From Nomia melanderi (taxonomy: Eukaryota; Arthropoda; Insecta; Hymenoptera; Halictidae), in contig NC_135003.1 of the NCBI RefSeq assembly GCF_051020985.1, positions 12,827,501 to 12,891,500 on the forward strand: DNA of 64,000 nucleotides, written 5' to 3'. The translations under genes were made by a program, and so were the position numbers. The notes beneath the pieces are model-generated. The model saw only the letters and a list, made by a program, of their open reading frames with translations, had not been told where the DNA came from and did not search any database. Within the stretch, counting starts at the first letter, position 1. Every line of letters starts with the position of its first letter. Positions 11,821 through 24,044 of this stretch are shown piece by piece.

Positions 11821-13324
11821 AACGTTACTTTCGTTGTTAACAATTTCTATGGTCTAGAGTAATTCTAGACATGGAAATAGCATGGAATTTCTCTGTTAAT
11901 AATGCATTATTTACGATAAATAGTTCTGACAAATGTAACTGCGAAATTAAATCATAGGGCAAGGGGTTAAGAAGCTGAAATAATATCCGTAAATTTTAGT
12001 GTCGCGAGAATTGAAAGATACTGTGGCGGGTATTATTGAAAGTTTAACTACCGGCAATATTTCTGGGACTTCCTTCATTTTGTATTATTTTATATTTAAT
12101 TGAAATATCACGGGACTGAGGTATTACTCGCGAACTCGGCGTCGCGTAGTTTGACAGAACGAAATGGAACAACGAGAGATAAAAAGGAGTTAATAAACGG
12201 ATTGCACGTGATAATCCTGTTTTGCGGCCATTTCTGTCGCCAGATTAATTCCATTAAATTCCTCTTTATGCGTCCCCATAAAACATAAAAAGACGTTTAT
12301 TCCGCGGCGGAGGAAATCGACTAAAACGAGAAGGAAATACGGGTGATTTTCATTATGCGAAGACGTCAACGCCGATTTCTCCATTGACACATAAATTCTG
12401 ATTTACTGTTTCACTTGAACCGCCAACGACCAGTCCGATCGGCGTGTAATGCTAGCTTTCATTGTACGCGGGGCTCGGGAGGGAATTCTATAAGAAATTC
12501 GATGCATCGTTTTGGCTGCATACATTACGCTCGCATGTAATTACATGATCTTCAGTTACAAAAATTGGGGTCTTTAGAGGCATGAGGTAGCCATCAAAAC
12601 GAGCAAAGAGTTCTTAATAAACATAGGTTTAAAAACCATTACTTTAGGATTGCTCATTTTTCTTTATTTTAATGAACCATTATTAACGGACCCGAGGAAT
12701 AACTATACACGCACGGAAGCGATGTAATGCTATAACTTCAAAGTGCATCCATCAGTTTAAGGTTGCTGAATCCGTGTATTTATCTGCGTAGCGTTACTGC
12801 GATTGCGTTTACTTTTCTCGGGTAGATTTTAGATTAACAGGGACGGGAGAGTCTGTTAGCCCGTTACATTCTCATGCCAGAAAACATCCCGTAACTATGA
12901 AACTGATAGTTTCTGGACTCGCGGTCATTAACATTCTTTTACTTGTTCCGACGAGCACTAAATGTTCTAATGCTAGGCTACGAGTTTTTCGAGTGTACCG
13001 GATAAAGGAAAAATTATGTTGATGTATCGGGGCTCGTATCATGGGATGTGAAAGGTAGATTTAATTAGCTCCTCGTAATATTTGTGAAAGTGATTCATTT
13101 TATAAAGTGAACAGTAGAAAATTCTAATAAGATTATATGTAATTTTAGAGCGAAGCACTAATTAAGTGCCTTAGTTTATCTTTTTTCGTAATGGTATTTG
13201 TTTATCGGTCATTAGTTTGTCGTAATTACTTGCTTACATATTTGTTTTTCTCATTCGTCTAAGCAAATTTCGCATGAGAGATAAATGTTGTATAAATCTA
13301 TATATTACATTAATTTAACAAATC

Positions 13325-14065
13325 GACTAGGAAAACATACTGAAGAAAAATGGAAAAAATATACTCGGTGAGTACAAAATATGTTCCTTTAGTAGTGCAG
13401 GGCTAAAAGGGTTCCAAAGAATATTCAGCACAAAGAAAACTGTAGAAAATGTACTCAATGGACGCCAAGCATTTCCGTACAGTTAGATTACGGTTTAAAA
13501 AATGCCAAAGAATATTCAGCTCAAAGAAAACCGTATAAAATATACTCGATGGACGCAAAGCATTTCCTGATATATAATTTAAAGTTTAAAAAATGCCAAA
13601 GAATATTCAGCACACAGAAAACCGTATAAAATATACTCGACGCTGCAAAGTATTTCCTTACAGATAATTTAGAATGAAAAAGTATTCAAAGAGTATTCAG
13701 AACAAAGGAAACCGTATAAAATATACTCCGAACTGCAAAGCATTTCCTTATAGATAATTTAGAGAGGAAAAATTCCATAGAGTATTCAGAACAAAGAAAA
13801 CTGTATAAAATAAACTTCGAACTGCAAAGCATTTCCTTACAGATAATTCAGAGTTTTAAAAAATGCCGAAAAGTATTCAGAACAAAGAAACCCGTATAAA
13901 ATATACTCCGAACTGCAAAGGATTTCCTTACAGGTAATTTGAAGTTCAAAAAAATTCCAAAGAATATTCAGAACAAAGAAAACCGTATAAAATATACTCG
14001 ATGGACGCGAAATGTTTCCTTACAGGTAGGCGGAAGGGTGAAAAAAGGTCTGGAAGAATACTCAG
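13325..14065. repeat. 91-bp minisatellite, about eight copies
   Basis: The motif CCAAAGAATATTCAGMACAA starts repeat units at 13414, 13505, 13596, 13686, 13775, 13866 and 13957, a spacing of 89-91 bases. Each unit also contains CCGTATAAAATATACTC and GCATTTCCTTACAG. A diverged unit precedes them and a partial unit follows at about 14050. The array ends about 15 bases from the minus-strand donor at 14082. Confidence 0.92.
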
Positions 14066-14082
14066 CGCACGGTAACACTCAC

Positions 14083-14123
14083 CCAGTGTCCCCGATGTAA
14101 TCCAGCATGCGTATCTTCAGCAT
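14083..14123 (-). CDS. Candidate short first coding exon, minus strand
   Basis: The minus strand reads ACACTGG followed by GTGAGTG, a strong donor at 14082/14083. The frame with G/C-biased third positions starts at an ATG at 14123 and gives MLKIRMLDYIGDTG, with the last codon split by the intron. A TGA lies in frame about 24 bases upstream of that ATG. The exon is therefore either a first coding exon with the 5' UTR in the GC-rich block 14124-14460, or it begins at a poor acceptor inside that stretch. A longer frame in another register starts at 14247 and contains FVYVTFHEIHPGDAEDTHAG before the same donor, but its codon use is less biased. On the intron side, a 91-bp minisatellite begins within about 15 bases of the donor. 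Family not recognised. Confidence 0.33.
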
Positions 14124-14460
14124 CTCCGGGGTGTATCTCGTGGAACGTCACATACACAAACAACTCCGAGGAGGAATATGTTTGTCCGGTAGGGCTCGTG
14201 GGAACCGCGGCAATATCTTTTTCGCCAGCGGTAGCCGCGCGCCGCATGGAACGAGGAAGGTGGCCGATATATCGGTTCGACTCTAACGCGAGGAATCAAA
14301 CGGTACCACGTCCCCGAAGCCTCGAATCGAAAACTCGCGCTCGCACGAGTAAGTTAGTACGTGACTCAGCCTGGGACGCGTCGTGTACGCGCTGAGGATG
14401 TTTCAATCGACCTTATCGGCCACCAATCCTTTGCGGTCTCTCCCGCGGCCTCTTCTTCGG
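14124..14460 (-). promoter_or_regulatory. GC-rich block upstream of the candidate exon at 14083
   Basis: A compact CpG-rich interval between the minisatellite and candidate exon and the long pyrimidine tract. It could be the 5' UTR and core promoter of a minus-strand gene. A GATATATCGG motif near 14266-14275 is the only AT-rich spot that could act as a TATA-like element. Evidence is positional only. Confidence 0.25.
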
Positions 14461-15160
14461 GTATATATCTTCTTCACTTTCTTTTTTCTTTGCTTGCTTT
14501 TCTTGCTCCCTTCTTGTCTTCCCTTTTCCCTTTGTTTCCTTCTTTCTTTCGCTTGCTTCCTATAGTCTCTCTTTTGCTTGCTTTCTGTATTTTTTTCTCT
14601 CTTTTGCTTCCTAGATTTCCTTCTTTCCTTTCTGTCTTCCCAGATTTTCCTTCCCTTTCCTTCAATATTCTATCCTTCCCCTTTTTATATTTTCTCCTCT
14701 TTCTTCGCTTCTACACTTAATCTCCCTATATTTTTCCTTTCCTCTCCCTTTCAATATTTCGTCCTCTCCTCTCTCTTAATATTTCCTTCTCTCCTCTCTT
14801 TCAATATTTCCCTCCTTTCTTCCTAGATCTCCTTCTTCCCTTCCTTTCTTCCTATATCTTCTTCTTTCCTTTCGTTCCTTTCCTTCCTCTCTTCGGATTT
14901 TCCTTTCCTTTCCTTCAATATTCTATCCTTCCCTTTTTCTTCCCTTCTACACTTAATCTTCCAATATTTCTTCCTCTCCTCTCTCTCAATATTCCTTCCC
15001 CTCCTCTCTCTTCCTATTTCCTCCCTTCCTCTATTCCCACTTTTCCCTTTCTACTTTCCCCTCCTTCGCGTCTTCTGTCCTATTTTATATATTCCCCACT
15101 CTCCGTCCCGTGTTTCCCACTCTACTCCCTGTATTTTCCACTCCCCTGTCTTTCTTCGGC
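14460..15160. repeat. Long polypyrimidine tract (polypurine on the minus strand), about 700 bp
   Basis: The plus strand is overwhelmingly C and T, with repeated TTTCCTTC, TCTCCTCTCTT and TTCAATATTTC units and few purines. Irregular internal duplications (for example TTCCTTCAATATTCTATCCT at about 14657 and again at about 14912) show slippage. Open frames across it encode Leu/Phe/Ser runs and are artefacts of composition. Confidence 0.85.
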
Positions 15161-16150
15161 TCCTGTGCTCTCCTCGCTCCGTTCCACTACGCGCCGAGGA
15201 AATTATTTATCTCAGCGACCCGCGGTGCCTAGCCGGCACGTAAGCTCGCGCGCGGTTGCGCGCGATGCACCCTGTGCGCCTCCTGTTCACCGATATCGCG
15301 CCGGGCTCGGCCGATCCCGGCCGCCTCGGTTCGTTCCGCTATTAATCTCGAAATCCGGCCCTCACCGTGCTGTATTCGGCGGCGTAATCCTGCGGACGAT
15401 GTTCAATTATCCAACGCGTCGTCATATTTAGACGGGCCGCGATGGTCCTCCGCGCTCGTGCTCGAGCGCCGCATGCCTGACCTCGTTCCCCTATCGGTCC
15501 CTGTGATTTAATCGGTATTTTACTGGACACCGGCTGCCAGAGATCGATCTTCCACCAGGTTTTCGCGATTCGCTGGCGATCCCTATCTCTTTGGAGGCCG
15601 GCGCTTTGTGAAACTTTGATGTCGCTCGTGGACTGCTCGCCGAGAGTCGGGATGGAATTGGTTCGAGGTTCTTTCGGGAAACGTAGCTGGGATCTGCACT
15701 TTTAACGCGTGAATGTTAATGTCACGCTCGCTTCACATTGTTCGCGAGACAATGGACAAACTTTACTTGACTAGACTTGCGTTTATCATTGAACGAAGGC
15801 AGGAAACTAGTCAAATTCGCGTAGATCGAAGTCGTCTGTGCTCGCAGGCGATAAAATTGAATGTTTAAAGACCGAGCGTCTATGAAATTTCCATTTAACG
15901 ACACCGGCTCCTTGAATTCAGCCACGAATGAAACGGAAAAATTGTAAAAGGGCTTTAAATTCGAGAATACATCGATCATCGCGTTAGTTATCGATTCCTC
16001 AGCCTAAGTTCTCAATTTTACAATTCCATCGTGTTCAACTAACGAAAAGCAATGTTTCATTAACGCGTTGACTGCCATGAGACTTTCTAGTGTTTTGAAT
16101 GGTAATACTTATTCTTGAATAACAAAGGCGAATGATATTGAAAATAATTG
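15161..16150. other. No gene seen: CpG-rich block 15160-15560, then mixed sequence
   Basis: It lies beyond the pyrimidine tract on the 5' side of the candidate minus exon at 14083, so it could contain its promoter. No specific site can be named. A lone TTAACGCGTTGACTGCC end, related to the ACACGTTGA family, lies at 16060. Confidence 0.4.
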
Positions 16151-16194
16151 TTAACCAGTTAACTGTGTTTGACGAGCATACTGTCACTCCCCCT
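16151..16194. mobile_element. Terminal fragment of the palindromic CCAGTTAACTG element
   Basis: TTAACCAGTTAACTGTGTTT followed by GACGAGCATACTG matches the left end of the element at 7656, then identity is lost. It is a single remnant end. Confidence 0.7.
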
Positions 16195-16214
16195 TCGAAC
16201 CAGCAAATCCTCCA

Positions 16215-16458
16215 TTAACCCTTTGCACTCGCAAGTTTTTCACTAGAAATATTCAATATTCTTCGATGAGACACAGACGATGTTCTTTGAAACTAATTAA
16301 CGAGGAAACATATATAAATTAAGAAGGAAAGTTATTTTATTTCAATATTCCATACATCGATGCACCATACAAAGCTTAATATTATATACAAGACTTCATA
16401 ATTTTGCAAATTAAGTCAAGTGCTGACTGAGAGTCACCTCTCGAGTGCAAAGGGTTAA
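16215..16458. mobile_element. TTAA MITE, CCCTTTGCACTCG family, full length 244 bp
   Basis: The element begins TTAACCCTTTGCACTCGCAA and ends CTCTCGAGTGCAAAGGGTTAA. It carries the sub-terminal GACTGAGAGTCACC motif on the right. It is non-coding and matches the copy at 33609 in inverse orientation. Confidence 0.85.
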
Positions 16459-17483
16459 CCCTCGCCCAATAAACTCAAACCTACTCGACGATCCCTCGAC
16501 GACCGAATAAAACCTACACGCAAACGACAATTTACTTTCCACAATTTCATCCTGATCCTCGACCGGTTCCCTCCCTCGACACAAAGAAACCGAAAAGATC
16601 GGAGCGCGGCCAACCGAAGCCGGAATTGACACACTGAGACTCTGACCGACAAGGCTCGTGTAACTCGGCGAGAAGATAAAAGCGCGCGCACCGGGAACGT
16701 TTCGCTCGCATTATCGGAAACCGGAGGCAGGTACGACCTCCTCGGCCGTTTAAAGGAAGAGAAATCTTTACGGCCCCGGGACCAGCGGACGATTTCTATT
16801 GCAACATTTACATTTAACGAATGATCCACTTAAAGAACTCGATCGGGAACCGCGGCGGCCGTGATTTACGGCGCAGAGGAGGGCCGCGACGTGGATATCC
16901 GACGGAAGACATTTCAATTACGTTATCGGGTACCAGCGGCCGCAGCCACGGACACCTGACGAGCCCAGAGTGCATCGGGCCCGTGCAACGCGTTTCTCGG
17001 GGACCGCGTGTTTATCTGCGGAACGGAATTGATCCCGGTGTTGCGCGTTCCATCGGCGACACGAATTTTACGGCTCGCGATCGAACGGCCGTCCCTGATT
17101 CCCGGAGCTTCGTCTTCGAGACGCTTCGCACTATCTTATCGGTGTTTCAAGGTAACTGGGCTGAGTTTGAATTTCCGCGGGCGAAAGGTCGGTCCGCGAA
17201 TATCAATCGCATACTGGGCGTCTTCGTTGCGTCTGTGGCGCGTAATGGCGGTGATTTGGAGATTAACACTTTGACTGCCACGTAAACACTCATCAAAAGT
17301 CTCATGTACTCGAAACAGTTTCCTCCATTAACCAGAAACTGAGAAATCAAGATTCTTCTTAATAATTGCTCCACTATCTTTCTTATATCTCATATATCCA
17401 AGAAAATTCGGTTCGTTCGAAAAATTAATGTCCACGTTTCTGTAAAAAATAATGTCACTCCTGATGCCTCCATTTTGTAATTA
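16459..17483. other. No gene seen: CpG-rich block
   Basis: Frames of 120-150 codons on both strands are composition-driven. TTAACACTTTGACTGCC near 17264 is another MITE-end remnant. Confidence 0.4.
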
Positions 17484-17630
17484 TTAACCCTTTGCACTCC
17501 AGAGGCGCCTCTGGGTCACCGAATGGTTTGACACAGCAAAACTGTAAACTTTGATATTTAATGTTGAACTTTGTACAATGCATCGATGTACGAAATATTG
17601 AAAGAAAATAGTTATTTTAATTATTGTCGT
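17484..17630. mobile_element. Truncated CCCTTTGCACTC MITE
   Basis: The left end TTAACCCTTTGCACTCCAGA and interior landmarks (AAACTGTAAACTTTGATATTTA, TGCATCGATGTACGAAATATTG) match the family. The right terminal repeat is missing. Confidence 0.65.
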
Positions 17631-20154
17631 TGATTATCAATATTCTCGGTAATTTCATTGTCGGCGTTTATTGTGGATTCGTTTAATAATTGAATTATTG
17701 ATGTCAGCAGACGATTGAATTGATGGTATATTTATTAATGTTAACAGTCGATCGATTTAATCGGTTAATCATTAACATTCGGCCGCAATTAGGAAATAAT
17801 AGTTGCGGGCTCGTCTATGGAACACTTGGAACGACGTTCAGGAAGGGACATTAAAGAAACTTGTTGCTAGATTACCTCGAATCGTTGGCTCCGTTATTGC
17901 CCGGCGAAGTGAATACATAGATAAAACGAAATACTTAATAATTTTCATTCGGTTATTGATACGATTTTTAATGTCCAATAAAACCTAATGCCTCCGTGTG
18001 TCAATTACATGAATTAATATTTATGCCGCTTATAAATATTTATAATACCTTATAACGGAGGTTCTAAACCCTTTGATCCGATCCCATTAATAATGAACGT
18101 ACTTCGAGTACTCATAGACACCGGTGCACACATCTACACCGTATTCATTTGAATCTGTCGATTAAAACCGTCGATTTCCATTCGACGCTGAAACTCAACG
18201 ATAAAACTCTACGAACGATACATTCTCTAATATTTTCACAATTAATTCCGTCCGCCTTTATCTCATTCGATTCGTACACATTTGAATTAAATTAAGTGAA
18301 GCTAACTAGAAAATAATGTCGCCCATTTCCATTTAATGTGGAAATTTCATGGTGACGTCCGTGCACTGTACCCCTTTACTGTCTTCGCAATTATTTGCTT
18401 CCTGTTTCAATTTGCTTAATTCATGCTTACGTAAATTTTATGCAATCGAACTAATTAAATGCCACAGTCTACATACGTACAAACGAAACACGATGGAAAC
18501 AAGCAATGAAATAAAACATAATAAAACAATGTTTCCTGTGTAATTCCAACGATACCAATAATTAATGACAAGAGACAACTGAAAATTTCTGGACCCCCCA
18601 GCGACAACTGAAGAAATGTCAAAGTTCATTCTAGATAGTCGTCTGGAAAGTCCCGAATAAATAAAATTAAAATTTTCACTTAGTTTTCGAGTCGTTAACG
18701 ATTAAAGACTTCCTTGAAGTACGACCACTCGCAACAGCGATGTGCGTAAGGCAGGTCAGTTACGAGCGCCGACAGCAGTCGCTTGCAAGAAACAGGAACA
18801 AAGATGTGAATCGCCGCTGCTGATGGCAGAATTTAATTGTTAACGACTAGAAAGTGAATCGCACGCACTTGTACGCTTCCCGTCGCGTAAAAGCACACTG
18901 AATGGAAACGGTTTAAGGAGCCTCGATAAGATTTCTATCTCGTTTAAAATGTGTCAGTCACTCGAATGGCGCGAAGGAATTCGTTTACGATTCCACCGGC
19001 AACTCCGGCGGCCGTAGACAACTCGATAAAAATCTGCACTTGCATAATGAAAGTAAAGCGGGAGCCACAATTCTTTCACTCTTGATCCTAATCTCGCGCG
19101 GGATCGCTCCTTAAGATATCTATTATGAATAATTGAACGCCTCGTATAACTCCCGCGTGTAATCGGCGAATGAATTAGTTCACAGGCAACAGTATAATAT
19201 TATCCAATTTATTTGTAATTCCCCGGAGCTAATTGATCATAAATATTCTAAACTGACTCAAGCAGGAATTCGATTTTTATTATAAGAGTTCGAACTATTA
19301 CAGTTCCAGCAGAAGAAGTGTGGTGTAGTGGAAGAGGAAACATAATCTCGGGATAAACACGTTCATTAAGAAATATTTGCATCTCGATGCCATTCAAATT
19401 TCACGGGAAATATTCGTTATGGCTTCGGAATGAGTCTGTTTGCGTCGTTCGGATGGTTTATCGTAGGCGAGGACATCCTCGCGCGAGCTCCAGATTATCC
19501 GATTCGATTCAATTTTTGCGAATACACCCGAAACAATCGGCGATTCTGGATAACTCGCCCCGAGGGAAGACAAATGGCGTCAAAAGAAACGTCATCCCGC
19601 AGTCCGAGGTGCAATCAAGATGAGACTTTACTGTCGCGCGGTCTTCATAAAACAACGGGGAAAAAAGGCTTCATAATAGAGGAACCAGAAATCGTTTGTT
19701 TCGGAGTTATAAGAAACTTTATTTATCTGGAATGTCTGGCCGCGGCGAGCACAGCTGATCCTTGAAGGAAATGAAGCTGGAATTGCGCGAGTCTCAAATA
19801 ACACGCTAAAAAATTCTGACGACCCTTGAATAACCTGATACTTGAATTGCGCGGAGTCGCCGTATCTTAGCACTTCGAAAACTTCGGGGAATAAAGAAGT
19901 CCCGGTTTCCGAAGCCGATCTTCGAAATGCCCCGAGCCGAGAGTACTTTTTTGCCAATCCGAGGAGAGAGGATTCGAATTTTCGAGGATAACTACTCGGA
20001 CACCTTCAGAGATAACGATCTCATGACGATTCGAAGAGAAAGAAACTGCCTTTTCGAGGATACCGCTGATTAACCCTCTTTGACCTATGCTTCATAAACA
20101 TGTAGCAGGGAATTTGTAACGTATTTAATTGTCCGTGGAAACAATTTGTTGTAA
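17631..20154. other. No gene seen: AT-rich, with a GC block near 18900-19960
   Basis: Scattered short frames only. No exon could be anchored by both codon bias and splice sites. Confidence 0.45.
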
Positions 20155-20550
20155 TGTTGAATGGAATAGGTAAATGGAGAATATATAAATCGTAAGCGAT
20201 TGATTGTAATATTTAAAAATGGAATAGGTAGATAGGAAATATATAAATTGTGAAGAATTTATTGTAATGTTGAAGAATGGAATAGGTAAATGGAGAATAT
20301 ATAAATCGTAAGCAATTGATAGTGATATTTAAAAATGGAATAGGTAGATAGGAAATATACAAGTTGTAAAGAATTTATTGTAATGTTCTTTACAATTTAT
20401 TATAATGTTAAAGAATGGAATAGTTAAATGGAGAATATATAAATCGTGAGCAATTGATAGTAATATTTAAAAATGGAATAGGTAGATAGAAAATATATAA
20501 ATTGTAAAGAATCTATAGTAATATTTAAAAATAGAGTGGATAAATAAGAT
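20155..20550. repeat. 58-bp tandem repeat with alternating two-variant order
   Basis: GGAATAG starts units at 20163, 20221, 20279, 20337, 20417 and 20475, spaced 58 bases except one gap of 80. Units alternate between type A (TAAATGGAGAATATATAAATC) and type B (TAGATAGGAAATATATAAATT), giving a 116-bp higher-order dimer. Confidence 0.88.
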
Positions 20551-23500
20551 ATACAAATTGTTTATATTTACACGAAATTTCTTGTGAAGTGCTTAATTAA
20601 GTTAGACTATAATTATACTAAACTATATATTAAAAATTTTAACATAATTGAATATTGCGTTACCTTTCTGTTATTTCTCTAAAACCATTCACAGAAAAAT
20701 CCAAATTTATGTGCTGTCAATTCTTTTCAAGGTATCTACTAATATTTATATCTACAATACGCGAACGTCTGCAATCTGCTAATAAGGTAACGCCACAGAA
20801 CGAAAAGAATGTTATGATTTTTTCACGGAAGTAGCTACTCAGGTTATTTCATTCAAGTTTCTTTTCAGCACGCATTCGAACGTACGTGACCGTCGACTTA
20901 AGTTGCGATGTTCATTAATGGAATGCGATGACACACAATTTATAGGAAGTCGCAGCCCAACTACTTACATGCACACGTAATAGTGGCGGCACAGGGAAAA
21001 TGTGACTCGCATAAGTCGCTAATGTAAAGTGTAAGTATACCAAACTTCTAATTAATCCTTTGCGAACGAACGACGGTGTTTTGTGGTGAAAATTCTCATA
21101 TTTGGGATACGAAGACGCAAACAAATGATCTAATTACTCAAACAGCAAGAGATTAGGACGTAGTTTCCGCTTGTTCCATTGTTTAAGCAAACCATATATA
21201 ATTCAGCTTCACCTGCTGAAAGTTTCTGTATGCTTCGAAGAATGTCCGCGACGGGTTAATATTGTAACAGATTTCGAACACTCGAGAACTTTTCGAAGTT
21301 TCATATAGATCCTCGTAACGTGATAATAGGTTTCGTGCTTCAACGAGAAAGAGCTACTTCTGGTAATTAATTCCTTTCTTTTTCCTACGAGAAATCCTTT
21401 CAATTAAAGCTGTTGTTAATCGTGCCAATGGTGAAAACTGAAAAATTCAATTGTATGTTTCATTTGTAGATTTCGATTCCAAGAATCCTATTTAAGTTTC
21501 GCCTAATTGAATTAATATTTCTCAATGAATTAATATTGTCTCACTGAAAATATTTCAGTGTTTTTTATTCGACCCTCGTATGAACAGTGAGCGTCAGTGG
21601 CATTGAATATTAAAGATTTGATTTACATAAGAGAAAACAGGTTTTATTAAAATTCATTATTGAAGAGTTTAAAGGAAATAGACCTCGATCTAATTTATCT
21701 AAAATAGTACTATCTAAAATAGTACAATTTTGTAGGGCAATACTGTATAGCAATATATTTCTGAAATTTCATCGAACTCGAGGTATGAAAAGTTTCTAAC
21801 TTTAATTGTACGTTAAGAAGATTCATCTATCTTGGTCATCTCGAATTATCCTTATACTGTTACTTAGTTCCATAGAAAAGTGTTATGAATAAAAATTACA
21901 CGGCCGCGAGACCAGTATAAATACATCGGAATAATTATTTTCACAAACGAACTGTGTAAGTAGTTTCAAAAGTCACTGTAATCATTTTTAATGAAACGCA
22001 TTATTCTCTTCCGAGTTCGAGGATATTGAATAACATAGAATCTAAAATTAACGTTATGAATTATATGACGGTACACTGTGATACTGGATTTTGTTTACAA
22101 TGCGCGAGTGCGTCACGTGTTGGCGTCGCATTTGTAATTCGATCTTGTTTTAATAATCTATAATCGGATTATAATGAGTTCCCGTTCAATTTAGTTTCAA
22201 TCGTTCACTCAAATCGCATATCTGTATTTCATAAAACTCGATTGCTTTGTTTGTACATTATTACATATTCAATTGTTTTTCTTCCCTTGTTTATTTAATA
22301 ATTATGATATCCTTTCAAATTTGTCATATATTTAATCCAGTCTTATTTTCAATAATATCACCTAAGAATTTTTTGTTCTCATTAAAGATTTTAAAACTTA
22401 ATTAAATCTTACGTCAATTATCACCACCAATATTTTTCTACAGAAATAACAAGAAATCGTTGATTTCAAAACACTTACTAAATAATCATTCACTAGAGTA
22501 TCAAAGCATTTCGATCTGTTTCCTTATAAACCAGTTATGACGTAATTAAGGAAGAAATAAATAAACATCGGAGTCCCGATAAATAATTATACACAACGGC
22601 GACAGCGATAGACGTCCGCGGGTAGGAAACAATGAAAATTCATAAATCACGAACTTGGAAACTTCATTCCCGTGGAAGAAATATTTCATAAAATTTCACG
22701 GTAATTACCTTTCCTATAAGCACGTACTGTACATTCACAGTGTACCGTATATTTGCGGTGAACCGCGATAACTTCGTTTAACTTTAATCAACGTGGTCAC
22801 CCTTAAACTAGATTACACACAGCAACCCGTCCCCAATATTCCTTGCAAATGCCATTCGTGTTTACAGCTGCACGTCTAAAAACAGAATATCTTATTAAAA
22901 TCCCCCATCGCCGCGTCCGCTCGCTCGCTCGCTCGCTCGCTCCACCGTTCACAATGTTCATTACCCCGATAATTAATAATTTCAATGGAATCGGAGTTCT
23001 ATAATAAAGGCAACCTCGTAAATTCGGATTCTCGCGAAAATATCCCCTTACAATCCATAAATTCCGCCGGCGGCGGTTAACAACGCTTCGAGAACTACGA
23101 AATTCTATATTCGGAGAGCTAATGTATGTCAATGTATGCGCGTCCCGTTTTTCCTTTTCGCCGGAGTTGCATTTAAACGGCGGTTCATCCCGACGCCCCG
23201 CTCGGAACTCATTTAACCCCGCTTTTAATTCCCGTTCCTTTTCCGAAACAAACTGAAATTCGAGGTGGTGGGGGGAGGAAAAAGAGGAGCCCGAAGAATA
23301 CGCTTTAATTGCACGACAGTCGGGAACGCCGGTAGGCGAGTCGAAGCTTTCCGAAATGAAACGACAAATTAAATTCTGTTCCCGTTCCACGGTAAAAGGA
23401 ATTTTCTACGGTCACGTTCCCAACTATTCACGTCGGTGCAGTCGCTCCCAATGTTGGCGGAAATGTACACGGGGGCCTCGCAGTTCCTGCCCTCTCTGTC

Positions 23501-24009
23501 GTTCAAATTTCACAGTCCGTTTACCCGTAACTACGTTAATGCGAGCATCGTTTCGAATTTCCCGCGAAAAACCTCCAGCCAGAAGCATAACGCGGAGAGC
23601 CGCCGAACAATTCGTTTTACCGGCGGTGCCGCGAGCGAATGAAATTTTCTTTGACCTTAGATAACTGAACTTCACCCTCTGCGGCGAGGATTTTTTGAAA
23701 TGCACGGAGCGGGCAACGAAATTGTGTACAGAGTTTCTACGTGGTAGAAGGAAAGAGGTTTGTGCGTCGATCTTTTGTTGTTCGAATAATGATTGCTGAT
23801 TTTATCGATAATTGTCTTCAAAATCAGTGTTTGTAAATATACATTGGCTCGTAGACTAGGGATTAACCATAAAAATTGTAACAATAGATTATTTTCAGTT
23901 TCTTCATACACTCATTATAGTACTGCAATGAAACTATTTATTTTCAAAATCATTTCGAATATTCAATGCTTCGAAGATATCAATAATTGCTAAACAAAAA
24001 AATCGAAAC
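20551..24009. other. No gene seen: AT-rich to 22600, CpG-rich 22800-23680
   Basis: The GC block contains the GCTC microsatellite and a 195-codon minus frame judged spurious. TTAATCCTTTGCGAACG near 21053 is a lone MITE-end remnant. Confidence 0.45.
22918..22942. repeat. GCTC tetranucleotide microsatellite
   Basis: About six copies of CGCT within a GC-rich block. Confidence 0.85.
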
Positions 24010-24044
24010 CAGTCATTTTGACTGGTACGTAGTTCTAGTGTTAA
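24010..24044. mobile_element. Remnant end of the TAGTTCTAGTGTTAA family
   Basis: GACTGGTACGTAGTTCTAGT followed by GTTAA closes at 24044. A TTGTAACAATAGATTATTTT-like interior resembles the sequence before the remnant at 53695. Confidence 0.45.

Larger units (their letters stand above)
9713..13324. other. No gene seen apart from the repeats listed
   Basis: CpG-rich at 10740-11480, where frames of about 200 codons overlap on both strands. AT-rich elsewhere. No splice-anchored exon found. Confidence 0.45.

Noticed and set aside
14361..14826. Leucine/phenylalanine-rich frames resembling membrane segments
   Set aside because: They are translations of the polypyrimidine tract (CTT, TTC, CTC codons) and shift with each frame.
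16821..17285. 154-codon plus-strand open frame
   Set aside because: GC block with several open frames on both strands. No splice border with coding bias.
22803..23390. 195-codon minus-strand open frame
   Set aside because: It includes an ERASERTR run encoded by the GCTC microsatellite. No family match or splice support.
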